The notes below the pieces were generated by a model, which ran no database searches, was not told the origin of the DNA, and saw nothing but the letters and a program-made list of their open reading frames with translations. DNA of 64,000 bases. It comes from an uncultured SAR116 cluster alpha proteobacterium (GTDB lineage Bacteria > Pseudomonadota > Alphaproteobacteria > Puniceispirillales > Marisalimonadaceae). Below, in pieces: positions 51,673-60,507 of this stretch; the stretch's first letter is position 1, and every line of letters starts with the position of its first letter. Both the position numbers and the translations under genes were made by a program. Location of the stretch: positions 62,001 to 126,000 of the forward strand of contig CABYED010000001.1 of the NCBI GenBank assembly GCA_902517815.1. The letters run 5' to 3'.

Positions 51673-53130
51673 ATGGTATATAATTTCAATGAGATTCTAA
51701 ATGGATTTTGCGAAAATAGAAAAATCAAATCAATTCCTCTCTATCTTTTTAACGATATAAAAAGTTTAAATTCAAGTAAGTTAATATCCGAAAAACAAAA
51801 AAAATTTTTAAATACAAGTTTTGCACTTGAAACGCAGCATTTTGGATTTTTCCCAGATGAGGAATTTGCTCTTGGTGGAGCAATTGCTATAATTAAAAAA
51901 TCCCATGAACCGAAAAAAAGCTTAATTGACCAAGCAGCTAAATTATCACAAAAACTTCCAAAGAAAAAATGGAGTGTTCAATTTGTTGATGAATTTGAAA
52001 ACTTTGACAAGTTAAACTTTATTTTAGGATGGGGGTTGGCATTCTATAATTTTTCCATAAAAAAAATAAACAAAAGTTCTCATGAAAAGCAGTCCTTATG
52101 CTTGTCTCAATGTAAAAAAGAAATTTCAAAAAATTCATTAGAAAAGTGCTTTTCAGAAATACGAGGTATTTTTCTAACAAGAGATTTGATTAATTTGCCA
52201 CCAAATATCCTAACACCATTAAACTACGAAAAAATAATTAAAAAATTATTTAAAAAATTTTCTCCTACAATCTTATCATATAAAGACAAAAAACTAGAAA
52301 AGAATTTTCCCTTAGTAAATTTTGTTGGCAGATCTTCCGAAAACAAACCCGTGCTTATTGATCTTAAATGGAATAAAAATAAAAAAAACAATTATCCTAA
52401 CATTGTTTTGGTTGGAAAGGGAGTTACTTTTGATAGTGGTGGTTTGGATATAAAACCTTCCAATAGTATGTTATTAATGAAAAAAGATATGGGTGGTAGT
52501 GCAGTAGTTCTCGGAATAGCATATGCATTAATGTCAATAAATTGTCCTATTAATTTAAGAGTGATTTTACCACTTGCTGAGAATGCTGTCTCTGAAAGAT
52601 CAATGAGACCATTAGATGTTGTTTATTCAAGAAACCAAACACCAGTTGAAATTGGTAATACAGACGCAGAAGGCAGATTATTACTTGCAGACTCACTCAC
52701 TTATTGTCAGGAAAGCAAAATAAAAAATGATTTTATTATAGATTTCGCTACTTTAACGGGAGCTGCAAGAGTAGCTTTAGGTACAGAATTACCTGCATTA
52801 TTTACAAACAATGATACTTTGGGGGAAGATATTATGAATGAGGGCATAAAACAAATTGACCCAATATGGAGATTGCCTTTATTTAAACCTTATAATAAAC
52901 AACTTGATAAAAATAATAATGCAATAAGCAGTACAGGATCATCAGGAACAGGTGGTGCAATAACTGCAGCATTATTCCTAAATAGATTTATAGATAAAAA
53001 TACAAATTGGGCACATGTTGATCTTATGGCTTGGAATACTTCATCACGGCCAGGGTTTCCTATAGGTGGAGAAGCCATGGGATTAAGAAGCATAGTAAAT
53101 ATGATTATTAAGTATTGTTCAAAAAGTTAA
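51673..53130 (+). CDS. Leucyl aminopeptidase family (M17)
   Basis: A 485-aa dimetal aminopeptidase. The active-site motifs are GKGVTFDSGGLDIKPS (first metal and catalytic Lys region), MKKDMGGSAVVLG, and the M17 signature NTDAEGRLLLADSL. The N-terminal domain is divergent, as is common. Related proteins (PepA/PepB) remove N-terminal residues from peptides in the cytoplasm. The gene is monocistronic on the plus strand, divergent from the GT39 gene and convergent with the phosphatase at 53138. Confidence 0.92.
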   Translation: MVYNFNEILNGFCENRKIKSIPLYLFNDIKSLNSSKLISEKQKKFLNTSFALETQHFGFFPDEEFALGGAIAIIKKSHEPKKSLIDQAAKLSQKLPKKKWSVQFVDEFENFDKLNFILGWGLAFYNFSIKKINKSSHEKQSLCLSQCKKEISKNSLEKCFSEIRGIFLTRDLINLPPNILTPLNYEKIIKKLFKKFSPTILSYKDKKLEKNFPLVNFVGRSSENKPVLIDLKWNKNKKNNYPNIVLVGKGVTFDSGGLDIKPSNSMLLMKKDMGGSAVVLGIAYALMSINCPINLRVILPLAENAVSERSMRPLDVVYSRNQTPVEIGNTDAEGRLLLADSLTYCQESKIKNDFIIDFATLTGAARVALGTELPALFTNNDTLGEDIMNEGIKQIDPIWRLPLFKPYNKQLDKNNNAISSTGSSGTGGAITAALFLNRFIDKNTNWAHVDLMAWNTSSRPGFPIGGEAMGLRSIVNMIIKYCSKS

Positions 53131-53137
53131 TTTTAAA

Positions 53138-53929
53138 TTAATTCATATAATTAATTGCTGTGTCATAAATATTCTTATCTCTTGCAACAATTACAGAGTA
53201 CTTGCTGAATAAATCATTCTTAAGATTAATTTTTTTAGATTTCCAATCGGTTACAATAATATCTTTTGATTTTAGTATAGGTATCAATGGCAAGATATCA
53301 TATGAAAAAAGACCTTCTTCTACTACTAAATCTAAGCCTCCTTTGATTACCAAACAATAATTATGACAATCTCCTGACCAAACATGATACTTGGATTTTT
53401 TTATCAAAATTTCATATTTTTGTTTACCAATCTCAGAAAATAAATGTGGTCCTGTAGAGCCAACTGTTGCTTCAGATATACTTGTGATGGATTTATAATT
53501 TTTTTTAAAAGGTGCGTTGTTAAGTAGACATTTATTTTTATAACCAATCCATCTTTCATCTAGAGCAGGAAAATCAGCCATGCCAATGATTGGTTCACCT
53601 TTAAATGCAAGTGATATTAATGTACCCCATAAAGGCCTTCCAATAACATAGCTACGAGTACCGTCTATTGGATCTATAATCCAGGTATAATCAGAGTTAT
53701 TTGATGTAAATCCCATCTCTTCCGCAAATATGTTATGATTTGGAAATTTGGCTGATATAATCTCTCGTAATATTTTTTCAGAATTTATATCATAGTCTGT
53801 TACAGGGCTTCCATCATCTTTAACTTGTAATGTTATTTTTGAGTTAAAACCTTCTAAAGTTATAACTTTTGAACGATCAGCCAATAAATTCATAAAATCT
53901 GAAATTTCAATAAATTCAGCTTCATTCAT
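53138..53929 (-). CDS. Inositol monophosphatase family, histidinol-phosphatase-like
   Basis: A 263-aa Mg-dependent phosphatase. The metal-binding motifs are AEEMGF (Glu), WIIDPIDGTRSYVIG (the DPIDGT signature) and VWSGDCHNY near the C-terminus. The GRPLWGTLISLAFKGEPIIGMADFP stretch (split: GRPLWGTLISLAF / KGEPIIGMADFP) resembles the HisN type that dephosphorylates histidinol phosphate, in alphaproteobacteria as in actinobacteria. Alternative substrates are inositol phosphates or 3'-phosphoadenosine 5'-phosphate. Confidence 0.8.
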   Translation of the reverse strand: MNEAEFIEISDFMNLLADRSKVITLEGFNSKITLQVKDDGSPVTDYDINSEKILREIISAKFPNHNIFAEEMGFTSNNSDYTWIIDPIDGTRSYVIGRPLWGTLISLAFKGEPIIGMADFPALDERWIGYKNKCLLNNAPFKKNYKSITSISEATVGSTGPHLFSEIGKQKYEILIKKSKYHVWSGDCHNYCLVIKGGLDLVVEEGLFSYDILPLIPILKSKDIIVTDWKSKKINLKNDLFSKYSVIVARDKNIYDTAINYMN

Positions 53930-53974
53930 AAAAAGGACCTTTTCAAAAGGGATTTTTGTTCATTTGTATTTTGT

Positions 53975-54508
53975 CTATGGCAAGGCTACAGGACTATCGC
54001 TCTTTGTTCTTAACCAAGCAATTAGATCAGCTCTATCTTTTGTTTTTGATAAACCTGCATAATTCATTTTAGTGCCTTTATAAAATAGTTTTGGTTTATA
54101 CAAAAATTTATTCAGCTCTTCGTAAGTCCATTTACCAGATAATGATGCGAGTGTTTTAGAATATGCATAGTCAGCTTTACCTTGTTCTTTGTTAACGATA
54201 TTATAAAGATTAGGCCCAACTTTGTTTGCACCTCCAGCCTCAAATCCGTGACAAGCAACGCATTTCTTAGAAATTTTTTGACCACTATCTATATCTGCAT
54301 TAGCTAAAAGAGCAAGAATAGGTTCAACCACTATTTCTTTAGTTTCTTTTATTTTTGTTTCAATTTTTTCTGGAACTTCGATTGGGTACGCATTTGAAAC
54401 TTCCCTATTTGGATTAACAAGTAAATTACCAATTTTTCCAAAAACCATTATCAACAAAACGCCTGATAATAAGGCTGCTGCTATCTTGTTAAATTTCAAC
54501 GCATCCAT
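53975..54508 (-). CDS. Membrane-anchored cytochrome c (CycM-like)
   Basis: A 177-aa class I cytochrome c. One uncleaved N-terminal transmembrane helix (about residues 8-28) anchors it, followed by a linker rich in Glu, Lys and Pro, and a heme domain with CVACH. The distal methionine is in GTKMNYAGLS. GANKVGPNLYNI is typical of cytochrome c2/CycM. It would carry electrons between the bc1 complex and cytochrome c oxidase on the periplasmic face. Single gene, divergent from kdsB. Confidence 0.92.
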   Translation of the reverse strand: MDALKFNKIAAALLSGVLLIMVFGKIGNLLVNPNREVSNAYPIEVPEKIETKIKETKEIVVEPILALLANADIDSGQKISKKCVACHGFEAGGANKVGPNLYNIVNKEQGKADYAYSKTLASLSGKWTYEELNKFLYKPKLFYKGTKMNYAGLSKTKDRADLIAWLRTKSDSPVALP

Positions 54509-54649
54509 AAATTAATCCACAAAAAAATTTTCAATAAATAATTATTTACATGCAAGAAATGCTTTCTTCAAGTATAAAAGTCAAAAAGGGTAATAAATTA
54601 TTTACAAGAAACTTTAAATATTATTATAGATGATTCATGGAGCCTAAAA

Positions 54650-55408
54650 TTGGAATATAATGATACCATAATTATGATACCTGCTAGGTTAGGTTCATCA
54701 AGATTACCCAATAAACCACTACTTAAGATAAATGGTATCCCATTAATAATTCATGCATACAATTGTGCAAAAAATGCAAAATTAAATGCTCCTGTAGTTG
54801 TTGCAACTGATGATAAGTTGATTTTTAAAACTGTTAGTAAATATGGTGGAACTGCATTAATGACTTCTCATCAACATGAAAGTGGATCAGATAGGATATT
54901 AGAAGCTCTTGAAAACTTTGATCATGAAAAAAAATATAAAAATATTATTCATCTACAAGGCGACCTACCAAATATTTCAGGAAATTTAATTAAAAAATTA
55001 GCTCAGGTAGCTAAAGATCCATTAAAGGAAATTACTACAGTAATTGTTAAAGCTTCTCCAGATGAGTTTGAAGACCCATCAGTTGTAAAAGTAGCAACAA
55101 CTTTCACAAACAATAATCCCAAAGTGGACGATGTTGGAAGAGCATTATATTTTAGTAGAGCATGTATTCCAACTGGAAGTGAAAATATTTGGCATCATAT
55201 TGGGATTTATGCATGGCGAAGAGATATTTTAGAAAAATTTGTAAAACTAAAACCTTCCCCACTAGAAAAATCAGAGAAACTTGAACAACTTCGAGCACTA
55301 GAATCTGGAATGCAAATACACACAATTATTACATCTGAACACCCAATTGGAGTGGATACTAAATCAGATTTAAAGAAAGCAGAAAATTATTTTAAAGACT
55401 TAATTTAG
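54650..55408 (+). CDS. kdsB: 3-deoxy-manno-octulosonate cytidylyltransferase
   Basis: A 252-aa enzyme that activates KDO with CTP for lipopolysaccharide core synthesis. Motifs: MIPARLGSSRLPNKPLL near the N-terminus, VVVATDD, HESGSDRILEAL, LQGDLPNI, and HIGIYAWRRDILEKF. The start is TTG at 54650 with GGAG 7 nt upstream; an earlier ATG is out of frame. It shows that the host makes KDO, so an LPS-bearing outer membrane is expected. It is followed 43 bp later by pheA. Confidence 0.93.
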   Translation: MEYNDTIIMIPARLGSSRLPNKPLLKINGIPLIIHAYNCAKNAKLNAPVVVATDDKLIFKTVSKYGGTALMTSHQHESGSDRILEALENFDHEKKYKNIIHLQGDLPNISGNLIKKLAQVAKDPLKEITTVIVKASPDEFEDPSVVKVATTFTNNNPKVDDVGRALYFSRACIPTGSENIWHHIGIYAWRRDILEKFVKLKPSPLEKSEKLEQLRALESGMQIHTIITSEHPIGVDTKSDLKKAENYFKDLI

Positions 55409-55451
55409 TTATTCATATAATAAATTAAGTAAATCATAATAGAGATAAAAA

Positions 55452-56300
55452 ATGAATGATAAAAGTAAACTTATAATTGCTTTTCAAGGTATGGCTGGCG
55501 CATATTCAAACATGGCATGTGAAGCTTATTTTCCTAATTCTAAAACTCTAGCATGTGCTTCATTTGAAGATATGCTTAACTCTACCAAAAATGGTAGATC
55601 AGATTACGCAATGGTCCCTGTTGAGAATTCTTTGGCTGGTAGAGTCGCAGATATTCATCATTTAATACCAGAAAGTGGTTTATTTATTGTTGGCGAACAT
55701 TTTCAAAGAGTGAATCATCAATTACTTGGGCTTAAAACTTCTAAACTAGAAGAATTGAAATATGTTAAAAGTCATGCACAAGGACTTGCTCAATGTAGAA
55801 AATTTATAAAAAAATATAACCTAATACCAATACAACATATAGATACTGCTGGAGCAGCGGAAGAAGTTTCAAGGTCAGAAGATCCTAAAATTGCTGCAAT
55901 CGCATCAAATATGGCAGCAAAAATCTATGACTTACAAATATTGAAAAATAATATTGAAGATGCAGAACATAATACAACTAGATTTTTGATAATGGCTAGA
56001 GATCCTCATACACCATCTGTAGACATACCAATTCCAGTGACTACTATAATTTTTGAGGTTAGATCTGTTCCTGCTGCATTATATAAAGTATTAGGTGGAT
56101 TTGCTACTAACGGAATAAATCTTACTAAACTTGAAAGCTATATTGGCGGTAAGGAGATGAACGCAGCAAGATTTTACGTTGATGCAGAAGGTCATCCAGA
56201 TACAAAACCTATGCAAAACGCTCTAGAAGAGATGTATTTCTATAGCGAACCTAATTCAGTTAAAATTATTGGAACTTACTCTAGAGCGAAGAAAAACTAA
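55452..56300 (+). CDS. pheA: Prephenate dehydratase
   Basis: A 282-aa enzyme for phenylalanine synthesis. The catalytic domain starts AFQGMAGAYSNMACEAYFP, includes VPVENSLAGRV and the catalytic NTTRFLIMAR, and is followed by a regulatory ACT domain (about residues 195-275) with VRSVPAALYKVLGGFATNGINLTKLES (in pieces: RSVPAALYKVLGGFA / NGINLTKLES), which binds phenylalanine for feedback inhibition. No chorismate mutase domain is present. The SRP RNA gene follows. Confidence 0.94.
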   Translation: MNDKSKLIIAFQGMAGAYSNMACEAYFPNSKTLACASFEDMLNSTKNGRSDYAMVPVENSLAGRVADIHHLIPESGLFIVGEHFQRVNHQLLGLKTSKLEELKYVKSHAQGLAQCRKFIKKYNLIPIQHIDTAGAAEEVSRSEDPKIAAIASNMAAKIYDLQILKNNIEDAEHNTTRFLIMARDPHTPSVDIPIPVTTIIFEVRSVPAALYKVLGGFATNGINLTKLESYIGGKEMNAARFYVDAEGHPDTKPMQNALEEMYFYSEPNSVKIIGTYSRAKKN

Positions 56301-56354
56301 TTCAAAAGCACAGAAATTCTTGCATATTATAACTATTTATAACATATATATTTG

Positions 56355-56445
56355 TGAAGGGTCACACGGACGTAATTCTTGCCAATCCGGTCAGGTCCGA
56401 AAGGAAGCAGCCGTAACAATGATAGCGGGTTGTGAGGCCCTTCGT
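56355..56445 (+). ncRNA. ffs: Signal recognition particle RNA, small bacterial (4.5S) type
   Basis: The conserved apical domain reads GGTCAGGTCCGAAAGGAAGC (56389-56408) continuing AGCC, with the GNRA-like tetraloop and the Ffh-binding symmetric loop. The outer ends pair: GAAGGG (56356-56361) with CCCTTC (56438-56443), and a short T-run follows. The RNA forms the SRP with Ffh and targets membrane proteins. Its position between pheA and dnaX is usual in alphaproteobacteria. Ends are estimated from the pairing. Confidence 0.93.
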
Positions 56446-56480
56446 TTTACTGATTATAAACGAGATATCAAATAAATAAT

Positions 56481-58181
56481 ATTAATGAACAAAACAATTA
56501 TAGAGTTTTAGCTCGTAAATATAGACCAAATGATTTTAGTGAATTAATTGGACAAGACACACTAGTCAAAACTTTTAATAACGCTCTTAACAAAGGTAGA
56601 TTAGCTCACGCATTTCTCTTAACTGGGATAAGAGGTGTTGGGAAAACTACTACAGCAAGAATAATAGCTAAAGCCTTAAATTGTATCGGCGATGGCAGTA
56701 AAGAAGATCCCTCTTTTGAAATTTGTAATAATTGCTCACCGTGCAAATCCATAAATAATGGAAATTTTCTTGATGTCATTGAGGTTGATGCCGCTAGTAG
56801 AACTGGCGTTGATGGCATAAGAGAAATAATTGACTCTGTTATATATTCACCAAATAATGCAAGATACAAAGTTTACATTATAGATGAAGTTCATATGTTG
56901 TCTAACGCAGCATTTAATGCTCTTTTAAAGACCTTAGAAGAACCTCCACAAAATGTTAAATTCATTTTTGCAACAACTGAAATAAAAAAAATACCAGCAA
57001 CAATAATTTCAAGATGTCAAAAATTTGATCTTCAAAGAGTTGATTTAAAAACATTATCAAATCATTTAAAAAACATTTGTCAAAATGAAAGCATCTCTTA
57101 TGAGAATGATTCTATCTCACATATTTGTAAAGCAAGTGAAGGATCTGTAAGAGATGCTTTATCGTTACTAGATCAAGCAGCATCTCTATGTGGCGACAAT
57201 ATTAAGGAACAAAGAGTCTTAAATATGCTTGGATTAAATGGTTATGAAAAAAACATTGAATTGTTTGAACTATGTTTATCAAATCAATGTAGCGAAGCTT
57301 TAAAAGTTTATGATGATATTTTACAAAATGGTGTACAACCACTTCAAATTATCTCAAATCTTTTGGAAATAAGTCATTTAGCATCAAAAATTAATATTAT
57401 TAAATCAGACACTAATATGACTGAGTCGATCCAAAAAAAAATTTCTGAAATTTCTACAAATGGCTTACCAAAACTTGTTAGATTATGGCAAATTTTAATT
57501 AAAAGTTTTGAAGAATTAAAATATGCTCCTAATGAGGAACAAGCTGGTTCAATGGCAATAATAAAATTATGTTATGGATCATCACTTCCAGATCCAAGTC
57601 AATTTTTAGAAAAAATATCAGAGCAAACAAATACTCAATCAGAGAATAAACAAACTAAAGTTTCTGAGACTACAAAATCTAAAGAAAATACAACTAATTA
57701 TAAAGAAGAGAAATCAGAAAATGATCAAACCAAAGTTTCTGAGGCATCATATTCTCAAGAGAAGTTAAACAAAGAAGTTATAGTTAATAATGAAGAAAAA
57801 TCAGAAAATTTCAAAAATCCTGAATCTTTTGAAGATATGCTAGATTTACTTTTAAAAAACAAAGAGTCTCTGCTCCATGCTCAATTGATCAATAATGTTC
57901 ATTTAATATCTTTTGAAGAAAGTAGTATAAAGCTAAGGTTAAAATTCAAATCTGATACAGAAATTCTAAGAAACCTATCTTCAACTTTAGAAAAAATAAC
58001 AAAAAAAAAATGGAATGTTACCCATTCTGAGGAAGATGGAGAAAAAACTATAGTTGAAAAACAAAATATTAAATTGAATGAGCAGAAAGAACAAATAAAA
58101 GCTAATCCTCATTTTGCAGAGATATTTAAACATTTTCCTCAGGCTGAGATAACTTCAATTGAAGATAAAAAATCAAATTAA
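56481..58181 (+). CDS. dnaX: DNA polymerase III subunits gamma/tau
   Basis: A 566-aa clamp-loader ATPase. The first ATG in frame (56895) lies after the P-loop; upstream in the same frame are NNYRVLARKYRPNDFSELIG, LLTGIRGVGKTTTARIIAKA (Walker A), the zinc-binding CNNCSPCKS, and the start of Walker B IIDEVHML. The expected N-terminus is reached at ATT 56481 (I/M-NEQNNYRVLARKYRP), preceded by a TAA nine codons back and no ATG/GTG/TTG. The ATG at 56485 is out of frame. No clear Shine-Dalgarno is seen. After domain III comes a polar linker with repeats, an A10 run (58001-58010) and a short conserved tail. Confidence 0.93.
   Translation: MNEQNNYRVLARKYRPNDFSELIGQDTLVKTFNNALNKGRLAHAFLLTGIRGVGKTTTARIIAKALNCIGDGSKEDPSFEICNNCSPCKSINNGNFLDVIEVDAASRTGVDGIREIIDSVIYSPNNARYKVYIIDEVHMLSNAAFNALLKTLEEPPQNVKFIFATTEIKKIPATIISRCQKFDLQRVDLKTLSNHLKNICQNESISYENDSISHICKASEGSVRDALSLLDQAASLCGDNIKEQRVLNMLGLNGYEKNIELFELCLSNQCSEALKVYDDILQNGVQPLQIISNLLEISHLASKINIIKSDTNMTESIQKKISEISTNGLPKLVRLWQILIKSFEELKYAPNEEQAGSMAIIKLCYGSSLPDPSQFLEKISEQTNTQSENKQTKVSETTKSKENTTNYKEEKSENDQTKVSEASYSQEKLNKEVIVNNEEKSENFKNPESFEDMLDLLLKNKESLLHAQLINNVHLISFEESSIKLRLKFKSDTEILRNLSSTLEKITKKKWNVTHSEEDGEKTIVEKQNIKLNEQKEQIKANPHFAEIFKHFPQAEITSIEDKKSN
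57640..57800 (+). repeat. Degenerate repeat in the dnaX linker
   Basis: Two related units encode SEN-KQTKVSETTKSKEN and SEN-DQTKVSEASYSQEK, each followed by a charged stretch with EEKSEN. At DNA level CAAACTAAAGTTTCTGAG and CAAACCAAAGTTTCTGAG differ by one base. It looks like an in-frame duplication of about 66 bp that has since diverged in the flexible tau linker. Confidence 0.6.
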
Positions 58182-58201
58182 ATTACATTTGGAAAATTAA
58201 A

Positions 58202-58795
58202 ATGTCTGAACAATATTTAGAAAAACTAATAAAAAAAGTTTCAAAACTACCTGGTTTGGGTCCAAGATCATCCAGAAGGGTTGTTTTACACTTATTAAAA
58301 GATAAAGAAAAATTACTATTACCACTTATTGAAGATTTGACCACAGTAGCTAATAACATAAGAAGTTGTATAGAATGTGGTAATTTAGATGAAAATGAAA
58401 TCTGTCAAATTTGTAAAGATTCTTCTAGAAATCAAAACTTGTTATGCGTGGTTGAAACTGTTGCAGATTTATGGGCCTTAGAAAGATCAAATGTTTATAA
58501 TGGGAAATATCATATATTAGGTGGTGTTTTGTCAGCAATAGATGGTGTCAATCCAGAGCAACTTAATATTGCTTCTTTAGAAAAAAGATTAGAAAACAAA
58601 TCTATTACAGAAATAATTATTGCAATCTCAGCCACACTTGACGGACAAACAACCGCACATTATTTGGCAGAAATATTGAGTAAATTTAATATTAACATGA
58701 CAAGATTAGCCCATGGATTACCAGTTGGTGGAGAATTAGATTTTTTGGACGATGGAACAATTGCGCAAGCTTTAAAAGCTAGAAACAAATTATAA
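58202..58795 (+). CDS. recR: Recombination mediator RecR
   Basis: A 197-aa protein that, with RecO and RecF, loads RecA onto gapped DNA. It shows the helix-hairpin-helix LPGLGPRSSRR, the Cys4 zinc finger CIECGNLDENEICQIC, and the Toprim domain beginning LLCVVETVADLWALE with GGVLSAIDGVNPE. The usual ybaB gene that sits between dnaX and recR is missing here; only 20 bp separate them. It converges on rmuC with a 1-bp gap. Confidence 0.95.
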   Translation: MSEQYLEKLIKKVSKLPGLGPRSSRRVVLHLLKDKEKLLLPLIEDLTTVANNIRSCIECGNLDENEICQICKDSSRNQNLLCVVETVADLWALERSNVYNGKYHILGGVLSAIDGVNPEQLNIASLEKRLENKSITEIIIAISATLDGQTTAHYLAEILSKFNINMTRLAHGLPVGGELDFLDDGTIAQALKARNKL

Positions 58796-58796
58796 T

Positions 58797-59837
58797 TTAT
58801 TCAGTCAATTTTTTTTTGTCACTTACATCAATAGAAGTTATCACATTACCTCTATTTTCAATTTTCCTATGAGAAATTTTGATTTCATCTAAGTCTTTTC
58901 TTGCCAAGTCAAAATGTTTATCGAGTTTTAAGATTCTGTCAGCTAATAAATTTAAATCATTAGTTAACTTATCTACTTCAATTTGTATTTTTCCTGCTGT
59001 TTGACTCATCGTGGCATCTCTTAATATAGCCCTAACAGTATGCAAAAGAAGCATTAAATTATCAGGACCTGCCATGTAAACTTTCTTATTTCTACTTTCA
59101 TTGACTAGTCTTGGAAACCTAATATTAATTTCTGAATAAATTGATTCACTAGGAAGAAACATTATAGCTGAGTCTGCTGTTTCACCTGGTGAAATATATT
59201 TATCAGCGATATCTTTAATATGCTTTTGAACTGCATTATGAAATGATTTTAAGTTATCTTTTTTTTCTTGTTCATTTGAAGAATTTGCAAATTTTTTATA
59301 ATCTTCTAATGGAAATTTTGAATCTATACAAATTGAACCAGGTGGTTGTGGCATTTTTACAATGCAGTCAACTCGAGTATTAGATATTAGTGTATATTGA
59401 AATTGGTATGCATTCTGAGGAAGTGCATCTTTAACTATATTTTCGAGTTGAACCTCGCCAAAAGCTCCTCTGAGTTGTTTGTTTGACAAAATATTTTGTA
59501 GGTCATTTACCTGAGTTGATAAGGAATGGATATTCTCTTGCGCTCTGTCAATAATTGCTAATCTCTCATGCATCTCCATAAGAGATTTTTGTGTATTTTG
59601 AGTTTGTTGTGTAAGACTATTACCAATAGATGTCCCAAAGTTACCCAATCTCTCTTCAATGCTACTGCTTAATTGAGACACTGCTCCTTTTAATTCAGTG
59701 ATTTGGTTTAATTCATGATTTAAAGGTGTGTTAAGATTTTTATTTTTATTTTCAAAATATAATTTACATATTAAAAAAATTATGATTGAGAGTATAAATA
59801 AAGAAATGATAAATATAATTAAATATTTTAAATCCAT
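58797..59837 (-). CDS. rmuC: DNA recombination protein RmuC
   Basis: A 346-aa protein with an N-terminal transmembrane helix (about residues 4-25), a coiled-coil region (about 35-115), and the RmuC nuclease-like domain: LRGAFGEVQLENIVKDALP, VDCIVKMPQPPGSICIDSKFPLEDY in pieces (IDSKFPLEDY), MFLPSESIYSEI and YMAGPDNLMLLLHTVRAI-type residues. E. coli RmuC limits inversions at short repeats. The gene is convergent with recR and divergent from def. Confidence 0.9.
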   Translation of the reverse strand: MDLKYLIIFIISLFILSIIIFLICKLYFENKNKNLNTPLNHELNQITELKGAVSQLSSSIEERLGNFGTSIGNSLTQQTQNTQKSLMEMHERLAIIDRAQENIHSLSTQVNDLQNILSNKQLRGAFGEVQLENIVKDALPQNAYQFQYTLISNTRVDCIVKMPQPPGSICIDSKFPLEDYKKFANSSNEQEKKDNLKSFHNAVQKHIKDIADKYISPGETADSAIMFLPSESIYSEINIRFPRLVNESRNKKVYMAGPDNLMLLLHTVRAILRDATMSQTAGKIQIEVDKLTNDLNLLADRILKLDKHFDLARKDLDEIKISHRKIENRGNVITSIDVSDKKKLTE

Positions 59838-59917
59838 TTTGTCTCCATATTAAGATAATATAATATTACAAATTGTTTTTAAATTAACTAGCATAAAATA
59901 CATAAGGATTTTGCTAA

Positions 59918-60484
59918 ATGAGCCTAAGAGAAATTATTAAAGTACCTAATCCTTTTTTGAAAGTTACCGCTCAACCTGTAACAGTTATTGATGAAGATAT
60001 TTTGACCATTCTTGATGACATGATGGAAACTATGTATCATGCAAATGGTATTGGTTTAGCCGCTACACAAATTGCAATTGATAAGAGATTAATTGTAATG
60101 GATTGTGGAAAAACAAAGTTTGAAACTCAAAATATATCAGAAGAAGAATATAATGAAAAAATAAAGGATGAACAATTTGAACCTTTTCCAATTAAAATGA
60201 TTAACCCAGAAATAATAAGTTTAAGTAAAAATCTTGAAGAAAGAGAAGAGGGTTGCTTGTCTATACCTGGATACAATGCAAAAATCAAAAGACCATCATC
60301 CTTAAAAGTAAAGTATACTGACGAAAATAAAAAAGATAATATCATTGATGCTGAGGGATTGTTAGCAACTTGCATTCAACATGAAATAGATCATTTAAAT
60401 GGTATTCTTTTTATTGATCATCTATCAAAATTAAAAAGAGAAATAATTCTAAAAAAAGCTATCAAAGAATACTCTAAAAATTAA
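59918..60484 (+). CDS. def: Peptide deformylase
   Basis: A 188-aa metallohydrolase that removes the formyl group from nascent proteins. The three signature motifs are present: GIGLAATQI, EEGCLSIPG with the metal cysteine, and QHEIDHLNG with both metal histidines and the catalytic glutamate. A short insertion (about residues 68-90, rich in Glu and Lys) enlarges the first half. It is followed 23 bp later by fmt, the enzyme that adds the formyl group, and the two are likely cotranscribed. Confidence 0.95.
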   Translation: MSLREIIKVPNPFLKVTAQPVTVIDEDILTILDDMMETMYHANGIGLAATQIAIDKRLIVMDCGKTKFETQNISEEEYNEKIKDEQFEPFPIKMINPEIISLSKNLEEREEGCLSIPGYNAKIKRPSSLKVKYTDENKKDNIIDAEGLLATCIQHEIDHLNGILFIDHLSKLKREIILKKAIKEYSKN

Positions 60485-60507
60485 AAAGTTACGAAAACGA
60501 GGGTTAG

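Noticed and set aside
56269-56475. 68-aa plus-strand reading frame
   Set aside because: It runs through the SRP RNA gene and the end of pheA; it is an artefact of an RNA gene.
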